Source of the DNA: Trabulsiella odontotermitis
Lineage (GTDB): Bacteria > Pseudomonadota > Gammaproteobacteria > Enterobacterales > Enterobacteriaceae
Assembly (NCBI RefSeq): GCF_001297775.1
Contig: NZ_LIFX01000007.1
Span: forward strand, 85,558 to 149,557
Length of the DNA: 64,000 nt
Reading direction: 5' to 3'
Part shown: positions 56,678 through 64,000 of the stretch, in pieces
How the letters are laid out: the number at the start of each line of letters is the position of its first letter
Numbering within the stretch: the stretch's first letter is position 1
Program-made: the position numbers and the translations under genes
The notes under the pieces: model-generated
The model's input: only the letters and a program-made list of their open reading frames with translations
Database searches by the model: none
Told to the model about the DNA's origin: nothing

Positions 56678-57459
56678 CGTTTGCCTCCACTGAGTAAACT
56701 ATTAAGTTGATGCAAAATATCCTCGGTCTGCACATTCAGTCTCAGCAGATAAAACAGATAAAAGACCACCATCAGTGCAATCCCACCGATCAATAAATGT
56801 TTCACCGTCAGCCGGTTAATCAGTTTGTAACGGCCAGGCGAACGCTCGCCGTCCTGATACAACACGGTGACATCCGTTTCAGGCCGCATCGTGCGAATAA
56901 TGTTATAGAGCCGACGAAATATACGGTCGAACGCTTCTGCATGCTGGACGGTGACCTTATACCGGCCACGGAATCCCAGGCAGAAACAGATATAAATGAA
57001 CTCAAGAAGATCCCGGTAACGCTGGGGTTCGCTGATCAGACGTTCCAGCAGAACGTAGACTTTTTCTCCCCCCCAGGTTTCATTATGAAAATGAACCAGT
57101 AAGGATTGTTTCAGCCAGCCGTTTTCGTTATTCCAGCCATGACCTAACGCTGCTTCGTCAATAAAGGTGCAGAGCACATAGCGGAATGAAATAATCGCGC
57201 CCGGCTCATAGCCCAGATTCTGGAGTGATTGCTCCGTCGCACGCACATCCGCGACGACCTGCTGATATAATCGCTCCGGCAGAGGCTGATTTCCCATCGC
57301 CTGCAGGCGCAACACCATGCCCAGCAAAGGCGTTGCGGCATCAATCATCGGGTTGAGACCTTCTCCACGCAGCAACATCTGATAATGGCGATGGTTACCC
57401 GCCACGTCACTGGCGGTGCTGAGCAATGTCTCTTTCATCGGTATCGCGTCATCGACCAT
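56674..57459 (-). CDS. tssL: T6SS membrane protein TssL (DotU)
   Basis: 261 residues: cytoplasmic DotU domain with FRYVLCTFIDEAAL (92-105), WGGEKVYVLLERL and LGFRGRYKV (161-169), and a single C-terminal transmembrane anchor (221-240). No peptidoglycan-binding OmpA domain is attached. Forms the membrane complex with TssM and TssJ. Its ATG shares one base with the tssK stop (TGATG). Confidence 0.95.
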   Translation of the reverse strand: MVDDAIPMKETLLSTASDVAGNHRHYQMLLRGEGLNPMIDAATPLLGMVLRLQAMGNQPLPERLYQQVVADVRATEQSLQNLGYEPGAIISFRYVLCTFIDEAALGHGWNNENGWLKQSLLVHFHNETWGGEKVYVLLERLISEPQRYRDLLEFIYICFCLGFRGRYKVTVQHAEAFDRIFRRLYNIIRTMRPETDVTVLYQDGERSPGRYKLINRLTVKHLLIGGIALMVVFYLFYLLRLNVQTEDILHQLNSLLSGGKR

Positions 57460-58802
57460 CAGTTCCCCCTTATTGCCCAGAACTGCATATCCAGCTCCGG
57501 AAACTCGCCGGAAACGTGGAATGCAATCGCGTTGCTCTGCAGCACGTCTTTCCAGGCCGGACTCTGTTTATCCAGCATGAAATAGGTGTATCCCGAGTGA
57601 TAAGGCAACTGGCGCGGCGCGGCGGACAATGCAACCAGCGGCACGCCAGGCAGTTGCACGCTCACCAGATCACGAATGCGGTCAATCGACGTGATTTTGG
57701 TTTGCTGGATAAACTGCCGCCGTAATTGCTCCTGCGGCAGTTGCGCGCGGATCGCCAGAATAAATTCAGCACTGCTGAGCAATTCACGTTCATTAATGGT
57801 GGCGACACGAATGCCGTGTGCCTGCATGCGCAACTGAATGGATATCGCGCGCGGGGTGAGCACTGTACTCAAGGCCTGCCGCATCATGAGGATCAGCGGC
57901 AGAAACGTCTCGGTCAGATTATCGTGGTTATACACCGGGAATGTTCCGGGCAGACGCGACTCATCGGTAAAGGTCATTAACTCACCGCAGCCCTGAACCA
58001 GCTGAGTATAAAACGTTTCCGGGTGCAGTAATCGCTGATAGGAAAGGTGCGTAAATACCGGCTGCAGGCGGTTAAACAGTTGCAGCATCATAAATTCCGC
58101 CACATCCGCAATCCCCTGCTGACCTGGCGAACCAATACGTTCGGCCAGCATTCTGGCGCGCTCCACCAGGGTGCCCTGTACTTCATCCATAAACATACGC
58201 AAGGGGGCCGACACATTGATCGTGAGGCAGGAAGGAATAAATTCCTCATCCAGCACCAGTGCGCCATCAGGGCGTTTCTCTTTAATGCGGCATACCGGCA
58301 ATACGGTCCACGCGCTCAGATCTTCATGCCCCTGCATCAGTCGCGGCGCCAGTTGCGCCAGCATCAGGGTACTGACATCGCCCTCTTCCGAGTGGAGATC
58401 GCGGACATCCGCCATCACTTCCCGGTAACGGACATTTCGGACCGACGATTCCGCAGTGCCAATTTCGTTTATGGCCTCATTCACTAAAGGCAATGCCAGG
58501 TAAATATCCCGGCTGCCCGGCTCATGCATCGGGCCAATATCGAGAGGCGGAGAGAGTAAATCCTGATAGGGAATATCAAATAGAGAGCCATCCGGCATGA
58601 TGCCCTGCGCGGAGGTAATACCGATACGACCAAGCTTAAGGACTTCCTGATTTAAAACCAGAGAGTAAAAACCATAACCGTAGCGCTGGAGCAGCGTCAT
58701 ACGCACATCATTCAGATAATCATTATGACGTTGCTGTTGCTGGAAGTGTTGGGGTTTAACAAATAACCCTTCACGCCAGATAACCCGATTTCTGGTTGGC
58801 AT
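57459..58802 (-). CDS. tssK: T6SS baseplate protein TssK
   Basis: 447 residues from ATG 58802 (MPTRNRVIWREGLFVKPQHF), one base after the tssJ stop; earlier codons of the frame lie inside tssJ. Connects the baseplate to the membrane complex. Family motifs: WREGLFVKPQHFQQQ at the start and PYHSGYTYFMLDK near the C terminus. Confidence 0.95.
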   Translation of the reverse strand: MPTRNRVIWREGLFVKPQHFQQQQRHNDYLNDVRMTLLQRYGYGFYSLVLNQEVLKLGRIGITSAQGIMPDGSLFDIPYQDLLSPPLDIGPMHEPGSRDIYLALPLVNEAINEIGTAESSVRNVRYREVMADVRDLHSEEGDVSTLMLAQLAPRLMQGHEDLSAWTVLPVCRIKEKRPDGALVLDEEFIPSCLTINVSAPLRMFMDEVQGTLVERARMLAERIGSPGQQGIADVAEFMMLQLFNRLQPVFTHLSYQRLLHPETFYTQLVQGCGELMTFTDESRLPGTFPVYNHDNLTETFLPLILMMRQALSTVLTPRAISIQLRMQAHGIRVATINERELLSSAEFILAIRAQLPQEQLRRQFIQQTKITSIDRIRDLVSVQLPGVPLVALSAAPRQLPYHSGYTYFMLDKQSPAWKDVLQSNAIAFHVSGEFPELDMQFWAIRGN

Positions 58803-58803
58803 A

Positions 58804-59346
58804 TCAGTCCTCCTCTTTTTGTAATTCGACGTCATTGTCACGGACATGAATAAGCAGATGATATGCGTGCCCCATGCCTTTTATTTTTATCACCTTCTTC
58901 CACTGGCTAATATTTTCATCTGCGTAATAAACCACTACGCCAATATACTGGTTATCTTCCTCAAGCTTTATCAGCTCCAGCGGTTTGAACTGCCCCGGCA
59001 ACAGCGTATAGTCCTGGTGATCGATATAATTTTTCCCGAGAATTTTTTCGAGATCGCTGTCTTCTTCATTAAGCTGATCAAAGTCTGTTGCCAGTAATTT
59101 TGAATCTTCACTCAGGTAAATTACCTGCAAATTCACTGGCGTAGCTTCATCACTTTCATTCTTATTAATATCTGGCTCAGCCAGCAAAGTAATTCTGACG
59201 GTTGAGGGTTGTTCCGCAAGCGAACCTACCTGAATATCAGGATCCATCAGCACCTGGCCGACTTTCTTGCTGACGGTACAACTGCTCAGCAGTACCGTTA
59301 TCAGCAAAACCGAAAACCATCTACAGACTTTGCGGACAGGGCTCAT
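58804..59346 (-). CDS. tssJ: T6SS outer membrane lipoprotein TssJ
   Basis: 180 residues with a signal peptide and lipobox LLSSC (Cys23), then the transthyretin-like TssJ fold (VRITLLAEPDINKNESD, KPLELIKLEEDNQYIGVVVYY). Anchors the TssM periplasmic domain to the outer membrane. Overlaps tagH by 4 bases. Confidence 0.92.
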   Translation of the reverse strand: MSPVRKVCRWFSVLLITVLLSSCTVSKKVGQVLMDPDIQVGSLAEQPSTVRITLLAEPDINKNESDEATPVNLQVIYLSEDSKLLATDFDQLNEEDSDLEKILGKNYIDHQDYTLLPGQFKPLELIKLEEDNQYIGVVVYYADENISQWKKVIKIKGMGHAYHLLIHVRDNDVELQKEED

Positions 59347-60665
59347 ACCTTGCTCTCCTGCAGCCCCTTCCTTAATGCTCTGTCATAGGCCTGTTCATAG
59401 ACTTCATTAAATAACTTACCGAATCCCTGCTGGCGGCTTGATGCCAGCTCTTCGTAGTAATTGCAATACATCGTCCATGCCCACGCGGGATCCATTTCAC
59501 TGCGTTCAGCGACCCGGCGATATTGCGCAAAACGGGACATCAGACGCCCTGGCGCAAAAGCCTCCAGCATGACGGACAGCGCCTCAGAAATGGCCTGCTG
59601 ATTCGCCTGATAATGAAGACGCATATTATCGAGACTTTCCGCTACCGCTTCCGGAGCAGACAGATGAACCGGGCTTTTCCCTTCGGCAAATAACACATTC
59701 AGCGTCGTGTCATAATCCATATTCAGACGCAGCGGGTTATCCTCAAGCGGCCTCAGGTGTTTATCTGACAAGGTATCCTGATGGCTTTGCAGAGCCAGTA
59801 AACCGCGGATCGTCATCTGCAATGTCCGGCCCGCCTCTTCCAGAAAATCATTTGCCTGCTGGCTGTCATACATCGAGAGCGGCGCATTAAGCCCACGCAT
59901 TAATGGCGTCATCGCGACAAAACGATCAGACATGTCTTCCTGTTTCGCCGTTTCTTTCTGCCTGTTCAGGTAACTGGTGATTTGCGGGAGTTCCAGAAAC
60001 TCCTGATCGACCACCCGGTTCGCAGGATCATCCGTCAGGGAATACGTCTCACCGGATTTTCCATAAGGTGAACGCTGTAAAATACTTTCAGCCGAATTTT
60101 CTGTTGTCACAGGATCTATTCCCGGTTCCGTGAGGGTTTCGTTTTGTAATACCCGAAGCGGATCCTGCGACCATGAATTCGCCACCGTCTGCTCAAGCGA
60201 CGGAGTTGTTATTTTCATCTGATCGTTTTTAGGATCTTGTTCGAGTAAGGATTCAAGCGGATTACTGTAATGCGTCACCAGGGATTCCGGCGTTACCTGC
60301 AGAGGATCCTGTATTTCACCGCCATTGACGCTGATGAGCGTTTTAAGTGTCAGTTCGCCAAGGGTAATTTCATCGCCCTGCAACAGACGCACAATACCGA
60401 TATTCGGATTCAGCGGCGTCTGATTAACCGAAACCGGCGCGCCCTGGGTACGCAGACAAAACGCGTCATCCTGCCAGAGGATCACAAAATGGGTACCGGC
60501 GATTTTTCGCAGCGTATCCTGAATACGCCAGGCATTTTGTTCATTACTGCCAACGCTGCCTCCGGCAGGGCCAAAATCATGGCTGGCATTACAACCACTC
60601 TCAAGTTGATGGCTGTTATTCACTCTCAACTGGAGTGACGGGAGATAATGTTCATGGTTGTTCAT
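59343..60665 (-). CDS. tagH: T6SS FHA-domain protein TagH (Fha)
   Basis: 440 residues. N-terminal FHA-type region (about 15-105), though the usual GRS...SRxH phosphopeptide motif is degenerate (GSVGSNEQNAW). The acidic middle is low in complexity, and the C-terminal TagH/VasC domain has FAPGRLMSRF near 380. In other systems Fha regulates assembly, in some through threonine phosphorylation; no kinase or phosphatase gene is seen in this window. Confidence 0.88.
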   Translation of the reverse strand: MNNHEHYLPSLQLRVNNSHQLESGCNASHDFGPAGGSVGSNEQNAWRIQDTLRKIAGTHFVILWQDDAFCLRTQGAPVSVNQTPLNPNIGIVRLLQGDEITLGELTLKTLISVNGGEIQDPLQVTPESLVTHYSNPLESLLEQDPKNDQMKITTPSLEQTVANSWSQDPLRVLQNETLTEPGIDPVTTENSAESILQRSPYGKSGETYSLTDDPANRVVDQEFLELPQITSYLNRQKETAKQEDMSDRFVAMTPLMRGLNAPLSMYDSQQANDFLEEAGRTLQMTIRGLLALQSHQDTLSDKHLRPLEDNPLRLNMDYDTTLNVLFAEGKSPVHLSAPEAVAESLDNMRLHYQANQQAISEALSVMLEAFAPGRLMSRFAQYRRVAERSEMDPAWAWTMYCNYYEELASSRQQGFGKLFNEVYEQAYDRALRKGLQESKV

Positions 60666-60682
60666 CTTTCAGTTCCTCTATT

Positions 60683-61717
60683 TCACTCCCTGACACAGAG
60701 CGTGACCTCAGGTCTCTCATCCGGCTGACCTAAAAAACAGGACCAGCCCAACAACGCATTTTGTTCAACCCCTAACTCCATGCCCCCAACCTGATTTGGC
60801 GCAATGCCAAGACATAAATCCCAGGCGAATTGATCGCGGAGAATAAATGACGTAAATGTCACCAGCGGCAAATAACTGGCGCCTTCCGGCAGAAATTCCA
60901 GAAAGCGCTGACGGGACAGGCCGTTCAGCCGTAATAAAAACTTCCCGCCGCGATCCGGCACCCGGGCGCCAATAGAAAAGTTTTCACCTAATACTGATTT
61001 GTGGACTGTCCGTTTACCGCTGTAATGATGAACGCCACCCAACCGGTTTTGTTGTTCGGGAATAATGGTCACGTAACGTTTTTGCCACTGCTGCAACGTG
61101 ACATCATCCAGTTCAAAACAGTGCGCAATAAGCCCGCAAATAACATCAGGAGAACGCCCCGGACTGGCAAGCAAACCCGCATAGGCCAGCATTTTGCTGT
61201 GATTAATATTTAACTGCTGACGAACATCCGCGGAGCCCAGCCCCACCAGCGCAAACATGCGTTGGGAAAACGCATCCTTTCCTTCGTTTTCGAAACAGAT
61301 GTAATAGCGATATTTGCGCCAGATGCGGTGCAACAGCATCAAAAAACGATGGTTAAAAACATCGAGGAAATCCGTCAGATGAAAATTTTGCTGCGCCTCT
61401 TCCCAGGCCAGATTATCCAGGTAATATCCCGGCAGCGGCGACTGGCTGCCATGCAGTCCCAGAAATGACGCGGTCAGTAACCACTGCTTATTTTCTGTGT
61501 GCTCTAAAGCGACCACATCGCGTGAAGGAAATGAGATACTGGCTGTCGAGCGAAAACGAATCGCTTCGTCTTCCGGATTTAATGCGAATGACGATACCGG
61601 ATCCGCGGTTCCCTTTGTCAGCAACTCCACCAGTTGATAAAAATTGAAATGCCCGACGTTGTCAGACACTCCCTGATATTTTAAATCAACGTGTGCTGTC
61701 CCTTCTGCTCCGGCCAT
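60683..61717 (-). CDS. tssG: T6SS baseplate protein TssG
   Basis: 344 residues from ATG 61717 (MAGAEGTAHVDL), 8 bases after AGGAG; a GTG at 61726 is less likely. Baseplate wedge subunit with TssE, TssF and TssK. Family segments: FLGLHGSQSPLPGYY and GARVPDRGGKFLLRL. Overlaps tssF by 37 bases. Confidence 0.95.
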   Translation of the reverse strand: MAGAEGTAHVDLKYQGVSDNVGHFNFYQLVELLTKGTADPVSSFALNPEDEAIRFRSTASISFPSRDVVALEHTENKQWLLTASFLGLHGSQSPLPGYYLDNLAWEEAQQNFHLTDFLDVFNHRFLMLLHRIWRKYRYYICFENEGKDAFSQRMFALVGLGSADVRQQLNINHSKMLAYAGLLASPGRSPDVICGLIAHCFELDDVTLQQWQKRYVTIIPEQQNRLGGVHHYSGKRTVHKSVLGENFSIGARVPDRGGKFLLRLNGLSRQRFLEFLPEGASYLPLVTFTSFILRDQFAWDLCLGIAPNQVGGMELGVEQNALLGWSCFLGQPDERPEVTLCVRE

Positions 61718-63507
61718 TCGTAGCACTCCTTATTATTCGTATTGATTACCTTCAAAATGTGGAACGAGTTCACGCTGGCATACAGAGAGAAAAAGCGCGC
61801 CAGAATAGTGCCGAATAAATACAGTTCCCCTTCACACGAAAACGCACGTTGTTCCAGCCACAAGGTGGATTCCAGCCCCCGGACAGGGACGCCCCGGAAT
61901 AAACGATCCACCGGCTGCGTTTCAATATTGACGATGCCATCCATCTTTTTTTGCGAGCCGCGCGCAGCCTGCCGGTCATGCAGCCCCGGCAAATCATAGG
62001 TCAGTAAAATCTGACGCAAGGCGTCTTTATTAAGCAGAGAAAGATAATTCATCGACATATTGGAAATCAGCGACCAGGTCAGGCTGCCGTCAAGCACGGG
62101 ATAGAGCGGCATGGTCGGTCGGGTAATATTGCGAAACGACGCAAATGAGGGCGTGTCACGGGCAACGGTGTCGATATCGCCAATACGCAATAAGGTTGGT
62201 AATTCCCGGTTAGTGCAGGTCAGTTGCACCGAAATCGTTTCGTCATGGAGCACACAGTTCAGTTCATCGCCACGAACGAAAGAGATTGAATGCTCAAGTC
62301 CCGGGCGTAATACAGAAGGTTTGATCCGCACCCGGTAATAGATTTTCTCTCTTCCCCGGGTATATTCAATTTGATGTTGAAAGCTTTCAAATGGCGTATA
62401 AGTCCGCAATTCCCCACGAGACCGTCCGTGATCCTGCGAATCATTTTTAAGCCAGCTTTCAACTTTATCTACCGAAAAAATATCGTAAAAATCAGGTTCG
62501 CTGTAGCTGACACGTAAGGGATATTCTGTTTGCGTGCCATCCAGCAAAATAGATTCGCTGTAATGGCTGAACAGATTAACCGCTGGCGTACAGTACAGGC
62601 GCAGCGAATCCCGCCTGATTTTCACTTCCGGCGGTAGCGGACGGGAAAAACTCAGTCGCAATGAAAACTGGCTGGCATGAAGTTCCGCGGGTAATTTCGG
62701 TACCCCTTTCACATCAAAAAACAGATACCCTTCAGGAAAACAAAAGTATTCCTGCAAAATGCGATAACCGGTTACCGAGTTTTTCGGCCACGGCAACATG
62801 GATTCATCACGGCTGAACCCTAACGGCACAAAATCAAAATCGGGGAATACATAGCTTTCATCGCCGACGATTAACTCTGCTTTCTCAAAGTAATAACTCA
62901 GCCAGAAATAGAGTTGATAGCTGCTGTACCCTGCTTCACCCAGCCAGAACCGGAGTTTACCCAGTTCCAGATCATTAATGCTGATTTCTCCACTGGCGGA
63001 AAAATCGATATTAATGACCGCCATTTCGTTACTGTTACTCACCCGAATATCATCAAGCGCTACCGGCAGTAACCACAGATCACGGCATTGCGTAAAAACA
63101 CAGTGAGTCAGATTATGCGGATCCTGACGCGGATCCAGTCCGTCATCCGACTCTGCAATAATCTGGATGGGGCGACTTAATAACTCGGTCCCGCGCGTCA
63201 CCTTTGTCGCCTCAGTGATGATATTTTTCTCTGGCGTATATTCGATGATGGTCATACTGGGGGTCGGGCGCAGATAATTCGGCCACAACATGTTCAGCAA
63301 ACTGTGCGTCAGTTCAGGAAACTCATCGTCGATTTTTTCACGTAAATTTCCGGATAAGAACGCGAACCCCTCCAGCAAACGCTCAACGTCTGGATCAACC
63401 CCTTTCTCAGATAAAAACTCAGCCAGATGCGGTTTTTCGCGCGCAACAATGCGTCCAATCTGGTGCAAATAATCCAGTTCGTCCCTAAAGTATTTCTCGA
63501 ATGCCAT
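61681..63507 (-). CDS. tssF: T6SS baseplate protein TssF
   Basis: 608-residue baseplate wedge subunit, beginning MAFEKYFRDELDYLHQIGR with the family motifs LSEKGVDPDVERLLEGFAFL, LTHSLLNMLWPNYLRPTPSM and a TLWLEQRAFSCEGELYLFG end. 4 bases after tssE. Confidence 0.96.
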   Translation of the reverse strand: MAFEKYFRDELDYLHQIGRIVAREKPHLAEFLSEKGVDPDVERLLEGFAFLSGNLREKIDDEFPELTHSLLNMLWPNYLRPTPSMTIIEYTPEKNIITEATKVTRGTELLSRPIQIIAESDDGLDPRQDPHNLTHCVFTQCRDLWLLPVALDDIRVSNSNEMAVINIDFSASGEISINDLELGKLRFWLGEAGYSSYQLYFWLSYYFEKAELIVGDESYVFPDFDFVPLGFSRDESMLPWPKNSVTGYRILQEYFCFPEGYLFFDVKGVPKLPAELHASQFSLRLSFSRPLPPEVKIRRDSLRLYCTPAVNLFSHYSESILLDGTQTEYPLRVSYSEPDFYDIFSVDKVESWLKNDSQDHGRSRGELRTYTPFESFQHQIEYTRGREKIYYRVRIKPSVLRPGLEHSISFVRGDELNCVLHDETISVQLTCTNRELPTLLRIGDIDTVARDTPSFASFRNITRPTMPLYPVLDGSLTWSLISNMSMNYLSLLNKDALRQILLTYDLPGLHDRQAARGSQKKMDGIVNIETQPVDRLFRGVPVRGLESTLWLEQRAFSCEGELYLFGTILARFFSLYASVNSFHILKVINTNNKECYEWPEQKGQHTLI

Positions 63508-63511
63508 ATCA

Positions 63512-63946
63512 TTAGCTCAGATGGTAACGCTGGTGCTTATCCAGATGGATATTAAATTCAATCATGTCGTTGACGTCATCGAAGCCCACATGCGCGAGAA
63601 TATGAAAATTCAGTGCTAAGGGATCCTGTTCATCGACCTGTCCGGCTCTGACTTCAACCCAGTTAATACGCGGCTCGTAGTCAATAATGCAGGCCCGGAC
63701 GATGTGCTCAATGGACTGGCGGAAGTCAGACGATGACGACGTGGCATCGTTGAGATCAAGCACACCCAACCTGGGTGCGCTCTGACTTCCGCCCTGATGT
63801 GAATTTAATACCTGGTTCAGGTTTTTTTTTATTGAGGCCAGTAAGCTTCCCGAGGAGGAGAGACGAATAACCCCGCCCTCCTGTTTCTGGATCCGTTCAA
63901 ATAAACTGCCTGAACGATCGCGTCTCCAGCTCAATAACCCGGCCAT
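63512..63946 (-). CDS. tssE: T6SS baseplate protein TssE (gp25-like)
   Basis: 144-residue homologue of phage T4 gp25: LFERI at the start, LGVLDLND, then the EIEPRI-type motif as DYEPRINWVEV near residue 90. Sheath assembly nucleates on it. Six bases after the preceding partial gene. Confidence 0.94.
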   Translation of the reverse strand: MAGLLSWRRDRSGSLFERIQKQEGGVIRLSSSGSLLASIKKNLNQVLNSHQGGSQSAPRLGVLDLNDATSSSSDFRQSIEHIVRACIIDYEPRINWVEVRAGQVDEQDPLALNFHILAHVGFDDVNDMIEFNIHLDKHQRYHLS

Positions 63947-63952
63947 GGTGCG

Positions 63953-64000
63953 TTACTCCTTGTCCAGTCGCCCTACCAGAGAGAGTTCGAAACTCGCTCC
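63953..64000 (-). CDS. tssC: C-terminal end of the gene upstream of tssE, probably sheath protein TssC
   Basis: Only the last 15 codons (GASFELSLVGRLDKE then TAA) are inside the window. The place directly before tssE in a vas-type operon (tssB-tssC-tssE) makes the large sheath subunit TssC the likely identity; the peptide alone is too short to prove it. Confidence 0.55.
   Translation of the reverse strand, partial: GASFELSLVGRLDKE

Overview
The window is chromosomal DNA of an enterobacterium close to the Escherichia/Salmonella/Citrobacter/Enterobacter group. Positions 1-31461 keep the gene order of the E. coli 94-95 minute region (amiB-tsaE-nnr/queG-glyVXY-orn-rsgA-psd-mscM-epmA-frdABCD-blc-gdx-ecnB-efp-epmB-yjeJ-yjeI-groLS-yjeH-fxsA-aspA-dcuA-cutA-dsbD-yjdC-pheU), with proteins of E. 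coli-like length. Two differences argue against E. coli itself. There is no ampC between frdD and blc, and a LuxR-type regulator of the EcnR kind sits between gdx and ecnB. I cannot name the species from sequence alone.

Core region (1-31461). It contains peptidoglycan amidase AmiB (cut by the left edge), tRNA t6A factor TsaE, NAD(P)HX repair, queuosine synthesis, three identical tRNA-Gly genes, oligoribonuclease, ribosome GTPase RsgA, phosphatidylserine decarboxylase with mechanosensitive channel MscM, the fumarate reductase operon, and the GroES/GroEL chaperonin under a sigma-32 promoter. EF-P and two of its modification enzymes (EpmA, EpmB) lie within about 8 kb. The aerobic/anaerobic C4-dicarboxylate pair aspA-dcuA and the disulfide reductase DsbD follow. 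Regulatory DNA that can be read includes a datA-like cluster of DnaA boxes next to the tRNA-Gly array, an FNR-type site before frdA, a guanidine-II riboswitch before gdx, a sigma-S-like promoter before ecnB, and an ERIC element downstream of groL.

Accessory region (31462-64000). Beyond tRNA-Phe (pheU) the E. coli order ends. First comes a small, possibly frameshifted ORF, then a four-gene polar amino acid ABC transporter, then a remnant that looks like the ash/immunity end of a P4-type satellite phage. From 36141 on is a type VI secretion system (T6SS). On the minus strand, in transcription order, it runs [tssC tail]-tssE-tssF-tssG-tagH(fha)-tssJ-tssK-tssL-tssH(clpV)-vasH-like-vasI(tagO)-tssA-tssM-vasL/tagA-like. 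Two different hcp genes follow on the plus strand, and then a minus-strand effector module vgrG-eagR-rhs-immunity-second immunity candidate. This is the gene order of the large Vibrio cholerae vas cluster with an Rhs effector cassette attached.

How it works together: the tss genes encode membrane complex (TssJLM), baseplate (TssEFGK), sheath (TssBC, mostly outside the window), tail tube (Hcp), spike (VgrG) and recycling ATPase (TssH). The DUF1795/EagR protein should chaperone the membrane segments of the PAAR-Rhs effector, whose AT-rich C-terminal 134 residues look like a nuclease toxin. The AT-rich gene immediately downstream should be its immunity protein. The clearest unusual points are the VasH-like regulator without a sigma-54 AAA+ domain, the toxin tip with two unlike AT-rich downstream genes, and two hcp genes of different subfamilies.
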